A stretch of DNA of 64,000 nucleotides from Augochlora pura (GCF_028453695.1 NC_135777.1:21104796-21168795); one strand, 5' to 3'. Shown: positions 35,248 through 47,095, counted from the first letter of the stretch. Numbers and translations: made by a program. The notes: a model not told the origin generated them from the sequence alone.

Positions 35248-35593
35248 TATAATCAATATATAATCAATATACAGGGTGGGGCCGAAACTATTGCCAATAA
35301 TAGTTTTTTTGCAGGTGGAGGCACTTCGGACATTTGAAGGTCACCTTCATTTTTTTTAATGGATCGGTCTGTTTTTGCTTCCGTATCATGATAGAGGATC
35401 TTGAAACGAGTTCAACGACCTATTACACGAGGTCATTGAACGAAAAAATAATAAAAAAAATAAAAAATATTTGAGGTGGCAATAGTTTCGACCCCACCCT
35501 GTATAATCGATATATTAATCAATATATAATCGATATATTAATCAATATATAATCAATATATAATCGATATATTAATCAATATATAATCAATAT
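35248..35593. repeat. AT satellite of AATCAATATAT / AATCGATATATT monomers
   Basis: Monomers of 11-12 bp alternate to give a unit of about 23 bp. They occur on both sides of the MITE at 35272-35501 (about 35248-35271 and 35502-35593), so the element inserted into a pre-existing array. Confidence 0.88.
35272..35501 (+). mobile_element. Intact 230-bp TA-flanked MITE
   Basis: TA at 35270-35271 and 35502-35503 flanks a 230-bp element. Its ends are inverted repeats of 25 bp, identical at 24 positions. The left end begins CAGGGTGGGGCCGAAACTAT and the right end, reverse-complemented, begins CAGGGTGGGGTCGAAACTAT; both continue TGCCA. The interior has an A-rich patch near the right end and no coding capacity. 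TA target use and a CAGGG terminus fit non-autonomous Tc1/mariner-type elements; the superfamily is an inference. Confidence 0.93.
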
Positions 35594-36347
35594 AAAATCG
35601 TCGTCCACTTGTCGCCGATTACGAATCCGCCGACTACCAAGAACGATCGCTTCCCAAGAGTAGAACACGCGTGGTCGTGCCGCCATCGGAAACATCCCCA
35701 ACGAAAAGGAGAATCGGTCGTTCGAATTTCCGGACGCGGGGACTTTGACGCGGTTTCCGGCGAACGAGTCCGAGGAACGGAAAGGGTTGGAGAGACCGGA
35801 ACGTTGCCGCGGAGAGGCGGGGGCACGTCGTCGAAGAACGATAGCGGTCTTGCAGAAGTCACTTATCGGATGAAGCCTGTTCCTCCCCCAAAGTAGGTAG
35901 GAAGAAGTCGGTTGCCGGGCCCGGACTGGGAAGGGTGCGGTTTGATGTGGTGTTTAAACCGCGGCCGTGGGTACGCCCATTAAATCAATGGCGAGCCCTC
36001 TGGCCTCTTTTCCACGGCGAAAGGAAACTTCAAAAGACGTTTTTGCTACGGAATATACGTGCCGGGCGAATACGGTACACATCGGCCGCGCTTCATGAAC
36101 CGGTAGGAAGATAGGATTTCCGTACCGCTGATTTAGTTTACCGGTGCTCGGTGCCGCGGCTTTTTGATTTACAAATACAAAGGAGAGCCGAGAAGGACGA
36201 CGGGAAGGAAAAGAAGGTATACTTGTACCTGTCGTGATAGCGAATACTATTTTTATACGAAATTTCTGCTCGGTTTTCGAATTCTTCTGAACTGCGTTCC
36301 TTTAAGAAAATTGATTTATTTGCGCGACGTGTGTGGCGGAAAGATTG
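35594..36347. other. GC-rich non-coding block
   Basis: Opposing frames (35609-35896 and 35862-35587) cover the same GC-rich DNA without a recognisable motif. No repeat seen. Confidence 0.45.
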
Positions 36348-36470
36348 TCTTTGGTGTATGGTAGTCGATAAATAAAAGGAATTAATTAAAGGAAATTAAC
36401 AATGAAGGAGCTATCATCTTTAGTGTATGATAGTCGATTAATAAAAGGAATTAATTAAAGGAAGTTAAAA
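36348..36470 (+). repeat. 68-bp direct duplication
   Basis: TCTTTGGTGTATGGTAGTCG (from 36349) and TCTTTAGTGTATGATAGTCG (from about 36417) begin two copies that continue AATAAAAGGAATTAATTAAA and GGAA(A/G)TTAA. Only a few substitutions separate them. Confidence 0.85.
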
Positions 36471-39194
36471 AAATTCCAGAAGAGAATTTCGATGCAAAGA
36501 ATTCTGAATTTTATGTTTTACAATATTTCTATATTTTACCCTTTGCCTTATCGTTTTACTAGAGCTATAAGCTAGAGTTGCAAATCGACTATACGAATTC
36601 CACTATTACAGCCGCCAGTTAAGCCAATAAAAAGCTCGATATCGATCACAAATAACTAGTTAAAAAATTCTTTCTACCTCCCGTTCAAAAAATCGCTGCA
36701 ACTAAACAAGCAAGAAAATCGAGCGAAGCTTCGCATTTGTTTACGCCGGTAGCATCTGGGTATTCGCAGAATTCGAGTTACGCCGGACAGTGGTTCAGAT
36801 AATAGGAGTTTCGCTAGAAGTTCGCTATATATCGGATATTGCCGAAAATTTCGTTCGAATAAATGGAATTCCAATAAACGTGGTTCGGATAAGCGGAGGT
36901 ATCCACCCGTGGATCCAACGATTCCAAAACGGTCTAAATTCGGCTCGCCTCGATCCGTAAACTGCCCAAAATCCGTCTATTTTTATCGCGAACACCGCAA
37001 GGAGGGGGAGTGGGGGGGATGGAGAAATCTATATGTCTAAATAATTCGAGCCGCTGCAGAAGAACCGGAGTGCACGCGCTCCGACCAGCGAACGTTGTTT
37101 TATGCATAGAACGCGGTGGTTGTTCTTGGGGGATTAATCGGAAAAGAGTAGAGCACGAGCGTCTACTGATAAATGGAACGTCATGACAAAGGACGGCGCT
37201 CCATTTGTCCCGGAAGTATGAAAATGTTCCGAGGAATAGGAAAAACATTTCTTGCGCCGGCGAGGAGACCAATCCGGAGAACGCTCTTCGATGGTCCGTG
37301 TCTCTTGCGCTTCGATTCGCCTAATATTTCTATTCCGTGGGTTTCGACGCGGCCTCGAAACCCGGCGTTCCGCGGATAAGTTTTCGAAGCGAGGGAAAAT
37401 GAAATGACGAACGATAGCTTCGGCAAAGCTGTGTCGACGTATTTGTATAAAAATTAACATTTTTATCTCTTATTCAGAAATTCTTGAGAAGCTGAATTTC
37501 TACGACGTTTTAGAAAACATTCTATTATTTTTAAATAATTCTTCTCTTCCTGCACTTCTCGAATTAATTTCATGTATTTTCTTAGGATTTTCTAGAGTTT
37601 TACATTTAAGTTTTTAATTTTAACGTTAGATTTACCAAGCGCTAAAATAGCTGTTTTACGAAAGTAACAATAAGGTATTTATTCCAATTTTTGAATAATG
37701 CTATTATAACATGTACCATAATTAACGCGTATATTATTAAAAAATTACTAATCCGGCATTTTGACGGCCAAAGCAACCATTAACTTTTTCTACTCCATCC
37801 GTCCTTATACGAATGCCATAATTCCATCACTGCGATAAAGAGTCACCTCGTCGACCAATAAAGCTATTATTATTAAAAATCGTGACGCACGCGGAACGTC
37901 TCTGTTACGAGAAAAATGGGGAAACAAAGGGCGCTAGCAGGCGAGGAGACACCGGATAAAGGAAGTCGTAGGAAGGATATCAAAGTCGTTCCCGTCCGAC
38001 GTAGAAATCCTTTCCCATCGATGTCTATGAGTATCGATTTTTGAAGACCGTGTATAGCCCACCTTTCCCTCGTTATAAATCCGCCGTAGTCGACGAGGAT
38101 AAACGGCCGGAACTCTATGACCGGCCCGCTGAAAGGACCTCTGAGAAACTCTTGAAACGACCAATCAGTTAATGCTCGGGATCGGAATAATGTGTATCGG
38201 GTCATCTCGCCGGACCCCTTTGCCTCTCCCGTGCGTCCAGGAAACAAAGGAGCAGTGTCTTGCGCGATCAAACGAATACCCACTGAGCATTCATCTTTTT
38301 ACGCGGTGCCGTTTTCTGGAACGACGACCATTTGCGCCGCGGCATGATCTAATAGCCGCGTGCTAGTTTCCTGGAAAAAAGGAGCGCGGATCTTACCGCA
38401 ATCTCGATGAGATGCCATGGAATTTTGTTGGTCGGATAAATCTGTTTCGATTTGATTAAACAACATTAAATAACAATTTTATTAAGATTCGGCTGTTTAT
38501 TTCAGCAGTTGCCTAAGTCCATTTTCCGAAAATATTGAGCTGGTTATTTTAATATTCAGATTTCTATGTTATATATGATTTTATTTCAGTAAAGTTTGTA
38601 GAACGGAATTTTTATAAGGGTAAAGAAACGATGACGAAGTAAGAGTAAACTGATTATAAATATTTTTTTTGTTAATACGCACAATTCTTAAATATCTGGT
38701 TTTTAAGATGGATGGACTCAGGTCAGTTTCGAAATAAAATAATTAATATAAAAATGTTGGTACAAGTGTAATACTAGTGCAAATTAGAAACAAAGACGCA
38801 AATATCTTGGCATCTCATATGTCTTGTAATTAGAGCAGAAAATTCTTATTCAGCACAAATACAAAATTCCAGTAATCATACCACACACTATATTCTTCCA
38901 CAATCATACTATAACCTCATTAAGCAATCTCAGATCTCTTCTCTCAACGAAGACACTGCGATCGTATCAACCATCTCTCGAGCCCCAAACAGCAACGCCA
39001 CAAACTAATCCATCGAACGCGTCCCCCCAACCAACAGAAACAAAGCCGATCACCGAACACAATTACCGAAGACCAATTTCTAACTAAAAAAAACTCGTGA
39101 ACAACTCACTGGACCGGTAGCCGCGCAGCAAACGCCCGGCCGATCCGCCCACGTTCTATCAATTACAATCCTTATCACCGAGCGACTACGATCC
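36471..39194. other. Non-coding mosaic
   Basis: AT-rich at 36470-36650 and 37440-37770, GC-rich at 36900-37430 and 37860-38420, AT-rich at 38430-38900. Frames of 108-136 codons in the GC-rich parts overlap on both strands. No domain, RNA gene or repeat family recognised. Confidence 0.45.
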
Positions 39195-39240
39195 GAGAGA
39201 GAGAGAGAGAGAGAGGCGAAAGAAAGAGAAAAAAAAAGAA
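39195..39240 (+). repeat. GA microsatellite and purine run
   Basis: A (GA)n run at about 39195-39216 is followed by an AAAGAAAGAG-type purine stretch. Confidence 0.9.
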
Positions 39241-39690
39241 ATGGTCGCAGCGTCGGACAGATGCAGGCCAGGCTAATCATTATCGCGAAGTAGAACAATC
39301 GGCGTTTTATCGTCGGCCTGCGCACGGGTGGTGATGCCTGATAAATCATCGGGGAACGGTCCCGGGGCCGGCAATTTGCCACCAGACTGTCATTACGCCG
39401 GCCGTTGCGCCGCGGCATGAATCACCCGCCCCGGACCCGGGCCGCCGCAATGTGTATCGTCTCGTCCCGTGGTTTCGTGAGGAGGGGCGCCCCCCACCCC
39501 TCCCCCTCCCTCTCTCGCGGAACCCACCGGGCACCGAAAAAAAGAGATATAAAGTTTAAGCGAGCGGAGGGTCGGTCGATCAGCTGAGCAACAATTTGTC
39601 GCGATGTGGGCGGCTGGAATCTTACATATCCCTCGAATGCCGGCGATCCGGCGGCCCGTGTTGCCGGCGACACGTGCGGATACGCGAGAG
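39241..39690. other. GC-rich non-coding block with C-rich patch
   Basis: A GC-rich block with a C-rich stretch at about 39486-39512. It provides the C-terminal part of the long chance frames read through the neighbouring minisatellite. Confidence 0.5.
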
Positions 39691-40080
39691 AGAGTGTAGG
39701 AGCGTGTGAGAGCGAGCGAGAGAGTATAGAAGCGCGCGAGAGAGTATAGAAGCGCGTGGAAGAGTATGTGAGCGTGTGAGAGAGTGCAGAAGCGCGTGGA
39801 AGAGTATAGGAGCGTGTGAGAGAGTATAGGACCTTGTGAGATTGTGTAAAAGCGCGTGGAAGAGTATAGGAGCGTGTGAGAGAGTATAGAAGCTTGTAAG
39901 AGAGTGTATAAGCGCGTGAAAGAGTATAGGAGCGTGTGAAAGAGTGCAGAAGCGCGTGGATGAGTATAGGACCGCGTGAGAGCGTATAGAAGCTTGTGAG
40001 AGAGTATAGAATCTTGTGACAGAGTATAGAATCTTGTGAGAGAGTATAGGACCTTGTGAGATTGTGTAAAAGCGCGTGGC
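39691..40080 (+). repeat. 20-bp minisatellite with higher-order structure
   Basis: Units of the form AGAGTATAG(A/G)AGCG(C/T)GTG(A/G) keep an exact 20-bp register from 39721 to 40080 (about 18 units, with a longer 30-bp unit before them). A two-unit block reading AGAGTATAGGACCTTGTGAG then ATTGTGTAAAAGCGCGTGG occurs at 39821-39859 and again at 40041-40079, exactly 220 bp apart (11 units). This shows block duplication. All three minus-strand frames stay open through the array and yield the 341-, 220- and 204-codon frames, with peptide periodicity of 20 residues (LYSLTRSYTL type). Confidence 0.96.
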
Positions 40081-40351
40081 ACACGGGGACAACGAAACCA
40101 GAGCCAGAACGGCGCGCACGGACGCAGAAACCGATTTGTCCGGTCGCGTCGGAGAGAAACCGGAGTGGTTGTCTCTCTGCCGCTGGCTTTTCGCCATACG
40201 CCCACGCAGGGGCCCCGTCTGCTGTTCTCCAAACATGTCCCGAACTTAGAACAACGTCGCCACGCTAATCCCACGGATATCCAGGCAGACGCGGCTGCGA
40301 GTGATTCTTTTCCTGTATTTCCCTTCCAGCTGCACCGAGTCTCGTCCACTC

Positions 40352-40384
<33 letters not shown>

Positions 40385-40966
40385 CTTCTCCTTTTTCTTC
40401 CTCTTTCTTCAACTTCATTCTCCTTCCCTCGCCGTCCGTGGCCGTCGCCGCGCGTACTCACGCGGATTAAACGACAGAAAAAGCGCGGAGCCCGTCTAAA
40501 CCAGGATTGTCGACCCCCCTCCGGCTTCGATCGTTGTCCCACCGGCGAATGATATTTTAATTAGATTGCCGCTCGCGAACGACGCTACCGCGGCAGCATC
40601 CGACGGTATGCTAACCAGGTGTGCATCGCCGGGGTTGGACTCCACCGTGTTAGACTCCGGCCGAGTCTTTCTTTTAATTCGCTCGTCGCGATGCGGTAAC
40701 GATGGGAGTCTAACTACGGGGGATAAGTAGGAGTAGTGATACCTTTTTGTTGTGCCGTGCGGTGTGCTCGGGAAAGCGAGACTCGGGCTCGTGTTTGTTT
40801 AATGAGAGGAGTCTCGGTAGGTCGTTGGAGAAGAAAATTTTATCTGGATTATTGGATATCGTAAATTAAGTGTCTTTGGTTTGTATCAGATTTTGAAGAG
40901 AGGAGTATGAAATCGATGATATTCGTTTCTTGAATTGAAATTTAGTTTGATGTCTCGTTTTTACAT
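40081..40966. other. GC-rich non-coding block with CT tract
   Basis: A (CT)n microsatellite spans about 40351-40393. The rest is GC-rich to about 40800 and then AT-rich. No gene recognised. Confidence 0.5.
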
Positions 40967-41080
40967 TTTAGCGACCGATATTAGCTGTGTAATATTATTT
41001 CTGCGAGCTCCTATGTTATTATATAATTTAATAAATTTTAGATATATTTCGCGCTGAATAAAACAGGAATATAATAAATA
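40967..41080 (+). repeat. Dispersed repeat, family 3 (second copy)
   Basis: From TTTTAGCGACCGATATTAGC the sequence follows the copy at 4847 through a CGAGCTCCTATGTTATTATA stretch (CGCAAGCTTCGATATTATTA in the first copy) into a diverged AT tail. Ends are not defined. Confidence 0.5.
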
Positions 41081-41800
41081 TTGTTTAACGATGATGTTAT
41101 GGAAATATAAATATATTTTTATAATGATGTAATAAAATCATAAAAATGACGCTCGATTTATACAGTTGTCTTCTAAGAAACGTCATAGCTGACGTCCCCT
41201 CACCTCTTTTTATACACGTTAGGAACACTTGTTTCTTGTAGCTCTTCTTCTATCGGATTCGGAGCATCTGAAACAACACATCGCGGCCGATGTTGTTACA
41301 ATTAACGAAGATCCATTAATTCTTGTATCGTAGGGATTACACGCTGTACCGTTACCGCATGCCGCGAGCAAGGGTGCATACATTAAACGTCCGCGAGTAA
41401 AACAGAACTGCGAAATACCTCTGCGAACGCAGTCCAAGAAACATCTCCGACTTTTGCAAAAATCTTCGCGGAATAGCAAGTAGAATAAACCTCGTCTGTC
41501 CCGCGAGACAATTTGACCCGTTCCTTACTGCTTCTGAATAAGCAGTACGTACTATAATGTAATCTACATAGTCATATGTAGAATCCACAAGCATTCTTTA
41601 ACCTTGTTTCCTTTTTATCTCAAATATTTCCGATTCGAGTTTCCTCTTTATTTTACAGAGTTTTTCTATGTCTGACAATCGTTTTTCAATGTCTGAATAC
41701 GTGATTTCAATATATAATAATATATAAATTACACTATGAAGGTTTCACATGACTGTACTTATTATTCATTTCTTATTCGATTCATTTTTTATTCAAATTT
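41081..41800. other. Non-coding DNA
   Basis: A GC-moderate patch at 41160-41540 between AT-rich flanks. Minus frames 41594-41352 and 41479-41219 (80-86 codons) overlap and have no recognised domain. Confidence 0.45.
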
Positions 41801-42115
41801 TATTCGACATAATCGTATAACTATTCAATCGAATAAAGATTGATTTAGGTAGAAATCGAACAATATTTTATCGGAATAAAAATTCATTCGAATGATATTT
41901 TATCAGAGTATAAATACATGGGAATAAAATTTTATCGGAATAAAAATTCGTTCGAACAAAATTCTATCAAAATAAAAATTCGTTCGAACAAAATTTTATC
42001 AAAATAAAAATTCGTTCGAACAAAATTTTATCGGAATAAAAAATTCGTTCGAATAAGAGTTTGTTCAGATAAATATTAATTCGCACAGATAAAAATTATT
42101 CGATTAAAAATTCGT
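41801..42115 (+). repeat. 32-bp tandem repeat with TTCGTTCGAA core
   Basis: TTCGTTCGAA starts at 41947, 41979, 42011 and 42044 (periods 32, 32, 33). Each unit reads TTCGTTCGAACAAAATT(T/C)TA then TC(A/G)(A/G)AATAAAAA. Diverged copies extend on both sides, to about 41801 and 42115. The palindrome TTCGAA appears once per unit. Confidence 0.92.
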
Positions 42116-42869
42116 TTGAATGAAAGATTATTTTAATAAATAAGCAGAATTATTTATGGCGAATAATTTGTGCTCGAATAAAATATAACAATTAAAATGG
42201 ATTAAATACTAAAAAGAATTGTTACGGATAATTACCATAATATAATTTTATTTAATTATCAACTGATACGGTTGAGAGATTCGATAATCCGATTGATGAT
42301 CGACTCTGGTCCCCAAATTCTCCAGTTAAATTCATCCAAACTATTCATATGCTATACGTGACGCATCCATTTTGTCATAAAAGCAAATCCGCGTATAGAA
42401 ATTTAGAAGTCTAGTAATTAGAAGTGAACAATCACAATTACCGTACAATTCGAAATTTAGTTACACGGAGCTAAAGTCACGATAAACAGAAGAAGAGTCA
42501 CTAATCCAGAGATCGTTCCTCGCGCAGCGCCGTCTCTGATCGCGCGTCGAGGTCGAGAGCTCGGATCCGCCGGTGTCGTACGGGGGGTTTTAACGAGGCG
42601 CTGACGCATCCTCGAGGGGTTGTAATTCACGGGGTGTGTAACACGACGTGCCGCACGGAACCCGGGCTAAGGAGATACCCCGTGGAATACTGTCGCGGAA
42701 GTATGCGGACTTTCGCGCGGCCCGGCAGCTCCGCGGTATGCTTTTGAAGTCGACGGTGTCCCACCTACTGTTTTAACGACTCCGACCCATTTTATATGCC
42801 GGGCTATACAGCGGCGGCGAGCGGGAGACCCCGGTGCGCTGCCGGGGTGTCGGTGTCGGGGACCATCGA
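42116..42869. other. Non-coding DNA, AT- then GC-rich
   Basis: AT-rich to about 42470, GC-rich beyond. No repeat family or gene recognised. Confidence 0.45.
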
Positions 42870-42900
42870 GGGGGGGGGAGGGGAGGGGGGGGGGGAGAGG
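42870..42900 (+). repeat. G-rich tract, possible G-quadruplex
   Basis: G runs of 9, 4 and 11 separated by single A residues, then GAGAGGTGGGG. A plausible quadruplex on the plus strand. Confidence 0.9.
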
Positions 42901-43401
42901 TGGGGCTGATATTACACCGCGCGAGAGTTACGTCTTTGATGTCGCGCCATGAACGTTTCCTCGCCGGCAGCCGTTTTAGTAATTCTTCGTCGTCGTCGTC
43001 GTCCACGTGAAACTGCTGCTCTTCGTGTCTGCTAATTGAGTCTTCAAGCCTGTTATTCCGCGGAGAACGGCCCGGTGTCTCCCGCCGTACCGGCGAGCGA
43101 AAGCCTTTCGCAGCGATCGGGCGAACCCGGTTACGTCTGCCGCCGGATCTATTCGGTTGTAAACGGGGAATTCTTGCCGGGCACTTCGAAACACTTTTAA
43201 CGGCAATCGCCGCCGGGCATTGCTATTTAACACCTGTTCCGTTGCCCGGCGAATGCGCCGCTATTTCGATCGTCCCTGTGTTCTCGACCGGCACGGCGGA
43301 CCCTAGCGCGAAATGAAATCGTTCTCTGTGCGTTTAATTGTTTCCATAAATTGGCGGTAAGAATTCTTTTCATCCTCTTATATGGTTTCTAGCTGTAGAT
43401 T
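42901..43401. other. GC-rich non-coding block
   Basis: GC-rich with a CGTCGT run near 42989-43001. Minus frames 43006-42773 and 43233-42976 include Asp and Thr runs from simple repeats. No gene recognised. Confidence 0.45.
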
Positions 43402-43700
43402 TTAACCCTTTTCACTCGAGTGGTGACTCTGAGGCACCGCTAAAATGATTCTATTACGTTGCAAAATCATTTTTGTAACAATAAGGTTTAAATTTGAAAA
43501 ATTATCAAGTAGCAAAACTGTTGGCAGGAGTCAAGAATAAATTTTGTATGCATAAAAATTGATTTTATTAAATAGTAAATAATTGTCAATAAATAGTAAA
43601 TAATTGTCAATAAATAATCAGTCAATAATTGACAGTAAATAATCACTAAATAATTGTCAGTAAATAATCACTAAATAATCGTTAAAATCAGTAAATTATA
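43402..43700 (+). mobile_element. TTAA MITE family 1 (copy D), 3' end replaced by tandem repeat
   Basis: TTAA at 43402-43405 is followed by CCCTTTTCACTCGAGTGGTG and ACTCTGAGGCACCGCTAAAA, matching the 5' end of copies B and C. The match continues through GAAAAATTATCAAGTAGCAAAACTGTTGGC to about 43575. The 3' end is absent. In its place, TAAATAATTGTCAA and TAAATAATCACTAAATAATC units run from about 43575 to 43690. The final AATAGCCGAAAC may be a remnant of the AAAATAGCTTCGA end. Confidence 0.82.
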
Positions 43701-46312
43701 ATAGCCGAAACAAATCATCCCTCCACGACAAAACACGTTCTAAAAATGCCAGCCAATCGACACGTCAACTCGCTAAATATTACAAGGATTTACCTAATCG
43801 AACAAAATAGCAGAAAGAACGACGCAAAGCCTAACATTTCCCGACGGTAAATCGCGGTCAGGAATTTTCCAAGCTGCGGTCGCACTCGCAGCCTATTTAT
43901 AAGGGAACCGAGGAGGGGGAGGGGGGAAAAAACAAACGGCCGTCGGCCGGGAGAGTAATCGTGGGAGTCAAATTTTGACGGGCGAGTCGTAAAATATGTT
44001 TTGTCATCCGTCGTCGGCACGGTAAGCCGCCGGATTATGTATCCGCGGATAGTTCGCCCGGCTGCCCGTAGAGTACATTCGCAGCTTTTTCTTGTCCGCT
44101 TCGGGTATAAATTAGTGTCCCCTAATCCGCGGCGCTGCGGGACCAAAAACGAGAAGAATTATTTCTTAGCGCGTAGTCCCCTCCGCTGGAGGCGGACCCT
44201 GGATTACCGTTCACGACGACGAAGGCGACGGCGAGGGCGACGACGTTACCGTTTTTGCTTCGAGATCCGTTTCCATCGAGTGGTTTATGCACAAAGAGAA
44301 CCAACGGCTTCTTTGTGTACGAGTCATTAGGGCGGTCACGATCAATTATTAGTTCGCTCGTTTGACTCTAGTCGTAGCGCCAGATTTCGAAAACAGCGGA
44401 TACGCGTGGGCGTCGTTACGCCGAACAATGTAATTACGACCGACTGGTTTAATAATCGAATTATGTCGGGTTAATTATTTCGATTCATCGTGCGGCGTAC
44501 GTGCACGCGCAATTGCGCGGCAGATGCACGGATTAGGGGGCGATTTGTTGCCGGGCGGCGGGTCTTCGCTAAAATAAACATCGTCTAAGTCGGGCGCAAG
44601 GTAATTTAAATCAGCTGATAGGGTGGAGTAAGGTGTTAGTAGAGTAAGGTGAATTTGTACGAGATGAGAACTGTCTTCGTCGATTGGGAGAAGTATAGAT
44701 TAAATGGCAAGTGTACTATTTGAAATTGCAGTTATTCCAATTTGTTAAAAATATTAGGTCTCTCAGTTTGCTATAAATATTAGGTCTCCCATTTTGCTAT
44801 AAATATTAGGTTTACCACAAAATTCTATCTATTCTTAACATAAAGGGAAATAATAAATTTTATATGCATTTAATAATGCTTATTGTACTGTATGTCTATC
44901 TTTACTCGTGCCCTGTTGTCAGCGTGATTGCAATTTATAAATATCATTTTTGAAAAATTTATCCAAAATTTAAACTTAAGATTACATCATCGAACATAAC
45001 TTTCCGGTAGACCTAATAAATAAAACATAAAAATCACGGACTGCTTATTACTGTAGAACAAAGTGGTTAAAAAACATTTATTATTTATAAGCGGATCAGA
45101 CTCTTATAATATTAAACCTCTTACAATGAAAAACAGCTAATAAATTTTATACAAGACTGTCATAAAAAGCCAGCAAACGCATTATTTAACCTCTAAAAAT
45201 AAGAAGAGAAAGTATAAAAATTTAGAGATCCGCCAAATCTGTTAATTTTGAAAAATCTTCCTACGATGCTGTCGAAACAAATGCAATCGGTTTTATGGTA
45301 TTCTAGCAGTCAAGAAGACCGCGTCGCGGTCTCGGCATTGCGATCCATAAGCGTAGTTTCGAGCGAGTTGCCACGATAATTTGCCGGCCGCGTGTGTGTG
45401 CACGGAAAAACGGGGCTGAGCATGAAAAAGAAACGAAAGGGAAACAATAAAAGAAGAGGATCACGCGAGCCGTGACAGTGAGCGATGCGCGTCGATAGGC
45501 CGAGCATCGATACGTCACGATTCCGACGTCGCGATAGAAACGGTCCTTGATAAAACGCGCGCGCGCGCGCGCGGGCGCTGCTTTCGAGTCGAATAATATT
45601 TTCATGCCCGATCGCCGTCGGCGGCGCGCGAGCCGAACGAGATAGATCGCGACACGCGATCGCCGGCATGTGCGACGAGCATTTCTGCGTACACGGTGTG
45701 TATCCGCGGCAATAATGGATCAAGCGGAATAATAGAGCTTTCATTTGTCAGCGGGCTAATTGAGGCTTTCGGGGATGCGCGGAAATGCCGTTTCAAGAAA
45801 ACCGGTCGCGAAATTGAGAATTTAGCGCCGATCGGGTTCGATACTTTGACGGTGATGTTCTTCGTGATAATAGTAAATTATTATAGATGCGATCGAATTC
45901 TTACGCGATCCTTTGCTTTCGGTATTTTTTACAGAATTGTTGAGCTTGGATCTAATTTATTGATCGGTTATCAAAGAGTTGGAACTTAAACGCAACTTAG
46001 TTCGCAATTACGGAACTGGGTCACCCATTCGAAAGCTAACGATTCGGTGAAATGTAAAGTAGGTTGCGATGTAAATTAGGTTGCGATGTAAAAATAGGTT
46101 ACGTTTCAAAGATAGTTTTATCGATATTTCGTTTAATAAGTTTTATTTTATTTAATGAGACTCTCGTATGTCAAATTGAAATTTAAAGCAATTTATTGAA
46201 AGTTCTCACCTTTGAAAGAATTATTAAGCGCAATTTCTCATAAAAATTAATATTTTCTTTACTAAACAGTGCCATAATTTCATAAGCCCTTTTTCTACCA
46301 ATGACCTCGATA
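43701..46312. other. Non-coding mosaic with a 31-bp triplication
   Basis: GC-rich at 43850-44620 and 45290-45880, AT-rich between. Three copies of (T)TTGCTATAAATATTAGGTCTC at a ~31-bp period lie at about 44737-44812. A (CG)n run is at about 45556-45573. Frames of 100-144 codons in the GC-rich parts overlap on both strands and lack domains. Confidence 0.5.
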
Positions 46313-46499
46313 TTAACCCCTTGCACTATGATTCCTATCAGAATTCCATTAATTAACATTGCCCTGTTCTTAATAATTTCCTTAAAAGAACTGAATTTGA
46401 ATAACAGGAAAATCAAATTCTTCTTCAATTTATTTCGTAGGTTATACATGAAATCTTCGTGACGAGTCCGTCAGGCTGTTACAGCGCAAAGAGGGTTAA
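46313..46499 (-). mobile_element. Complete TTAA-flanked MITE, family 2
   Basis: TTAA at 46313-46316 and 46496-46499 flanks a 179-bp element. On the minus strand it starts CCCTCTTTGCGCTGTAACAG, includes ACGGACTCGTCACG and GATTTCATGTATAACCTACG, passes AAATTATTAAGAACA, and ends ATAGTGCAAGGGG. The order matches the tandem pair at 9575-9958. Ends CCC...GCGC/GCAC are inverted repeats of roughly 12 bp. The minus frame 46449-46183 that overlaps it is AT-rich chance coding. Confidence 0.85.
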
Positions 46500-46967
46500 C
46501 CAACGCCGTGACTTCTCGTCTTACATTGTTTCGATCGAGACCTAGAAATACTGCCGATTATCGGTTTTATTAAACCGAACCGCGCGCAGCTGAAAATGTA
46601 ACCCGTTGCACGCGCGATTACGAGACAATGAGACTCTCCGTGACTTACGATATGGATTAGTACATACGTTCGATTTAAGTAGGTTACAGATAATGCGATT
46701 TAGGGTAGCCGGTTACAATACGTAACGCGACATCGAAGCACGAAGCCTGGCACACACGAACGATACATATATTTCTTCCTAATTAATCCGATTCATGAAA
46801 TATATTTAACGTGTTCTTCAATTGACTTTATTATAAAATATTTGCTATATTATATTTTGTTTGTGTAATGTATGTGTTCTGTAAAATCTAGTTTATTTGT
46901 TACTTTTATGAACCGTTATATGAGCGCGTGGTGATGTAAATTAATTGTAGTGATGTAAATGGTCAGT
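46500..46967. other. Non-coding DNA
   Basis: Moderately GC-rich to 46760, then AT-rich. GTAACCCGTTGCACGCGCGA at about 46600 resembles a TTAA element start, but its first base is changed and no partner end is seen. Confidence 0.4.
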
Positions 46968-47095
46968 TTAACCCTTTACGGACCAGTGGCGGCTTCAAGG
47001 CGTCGCTAGATATGATAATGCGTTTCGAAATAATTTTTATCAAATTTACTTATATTTTATAAATGATATATTTTAGAATGAAAAATTCGCGCCCG
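46968..47095 (+). repeat. Diverged family 1-like 5' end (copy F)
   Basis: TTAA at 46968-46971 is followed by CCCTTTACGGACCAGTGGCG and GCTTCAAGGCGTCGCTA, parallel to the family 1 opening CCCTTTGCACTCGAGTGGCG ACTCTGAGGCACCGCTA. It lacks CTCGAG. The right end is not found. Confidence 0.6.

Noticed and set aside
39393..40418. 341-codon open frame on the minus strand
   Set aside because: Most of it is the 20-bp minisatellite read in one of three equally open frames, followed by a C-rich patch. Peptide periodicity follows the DNA repeat and no domain is present.
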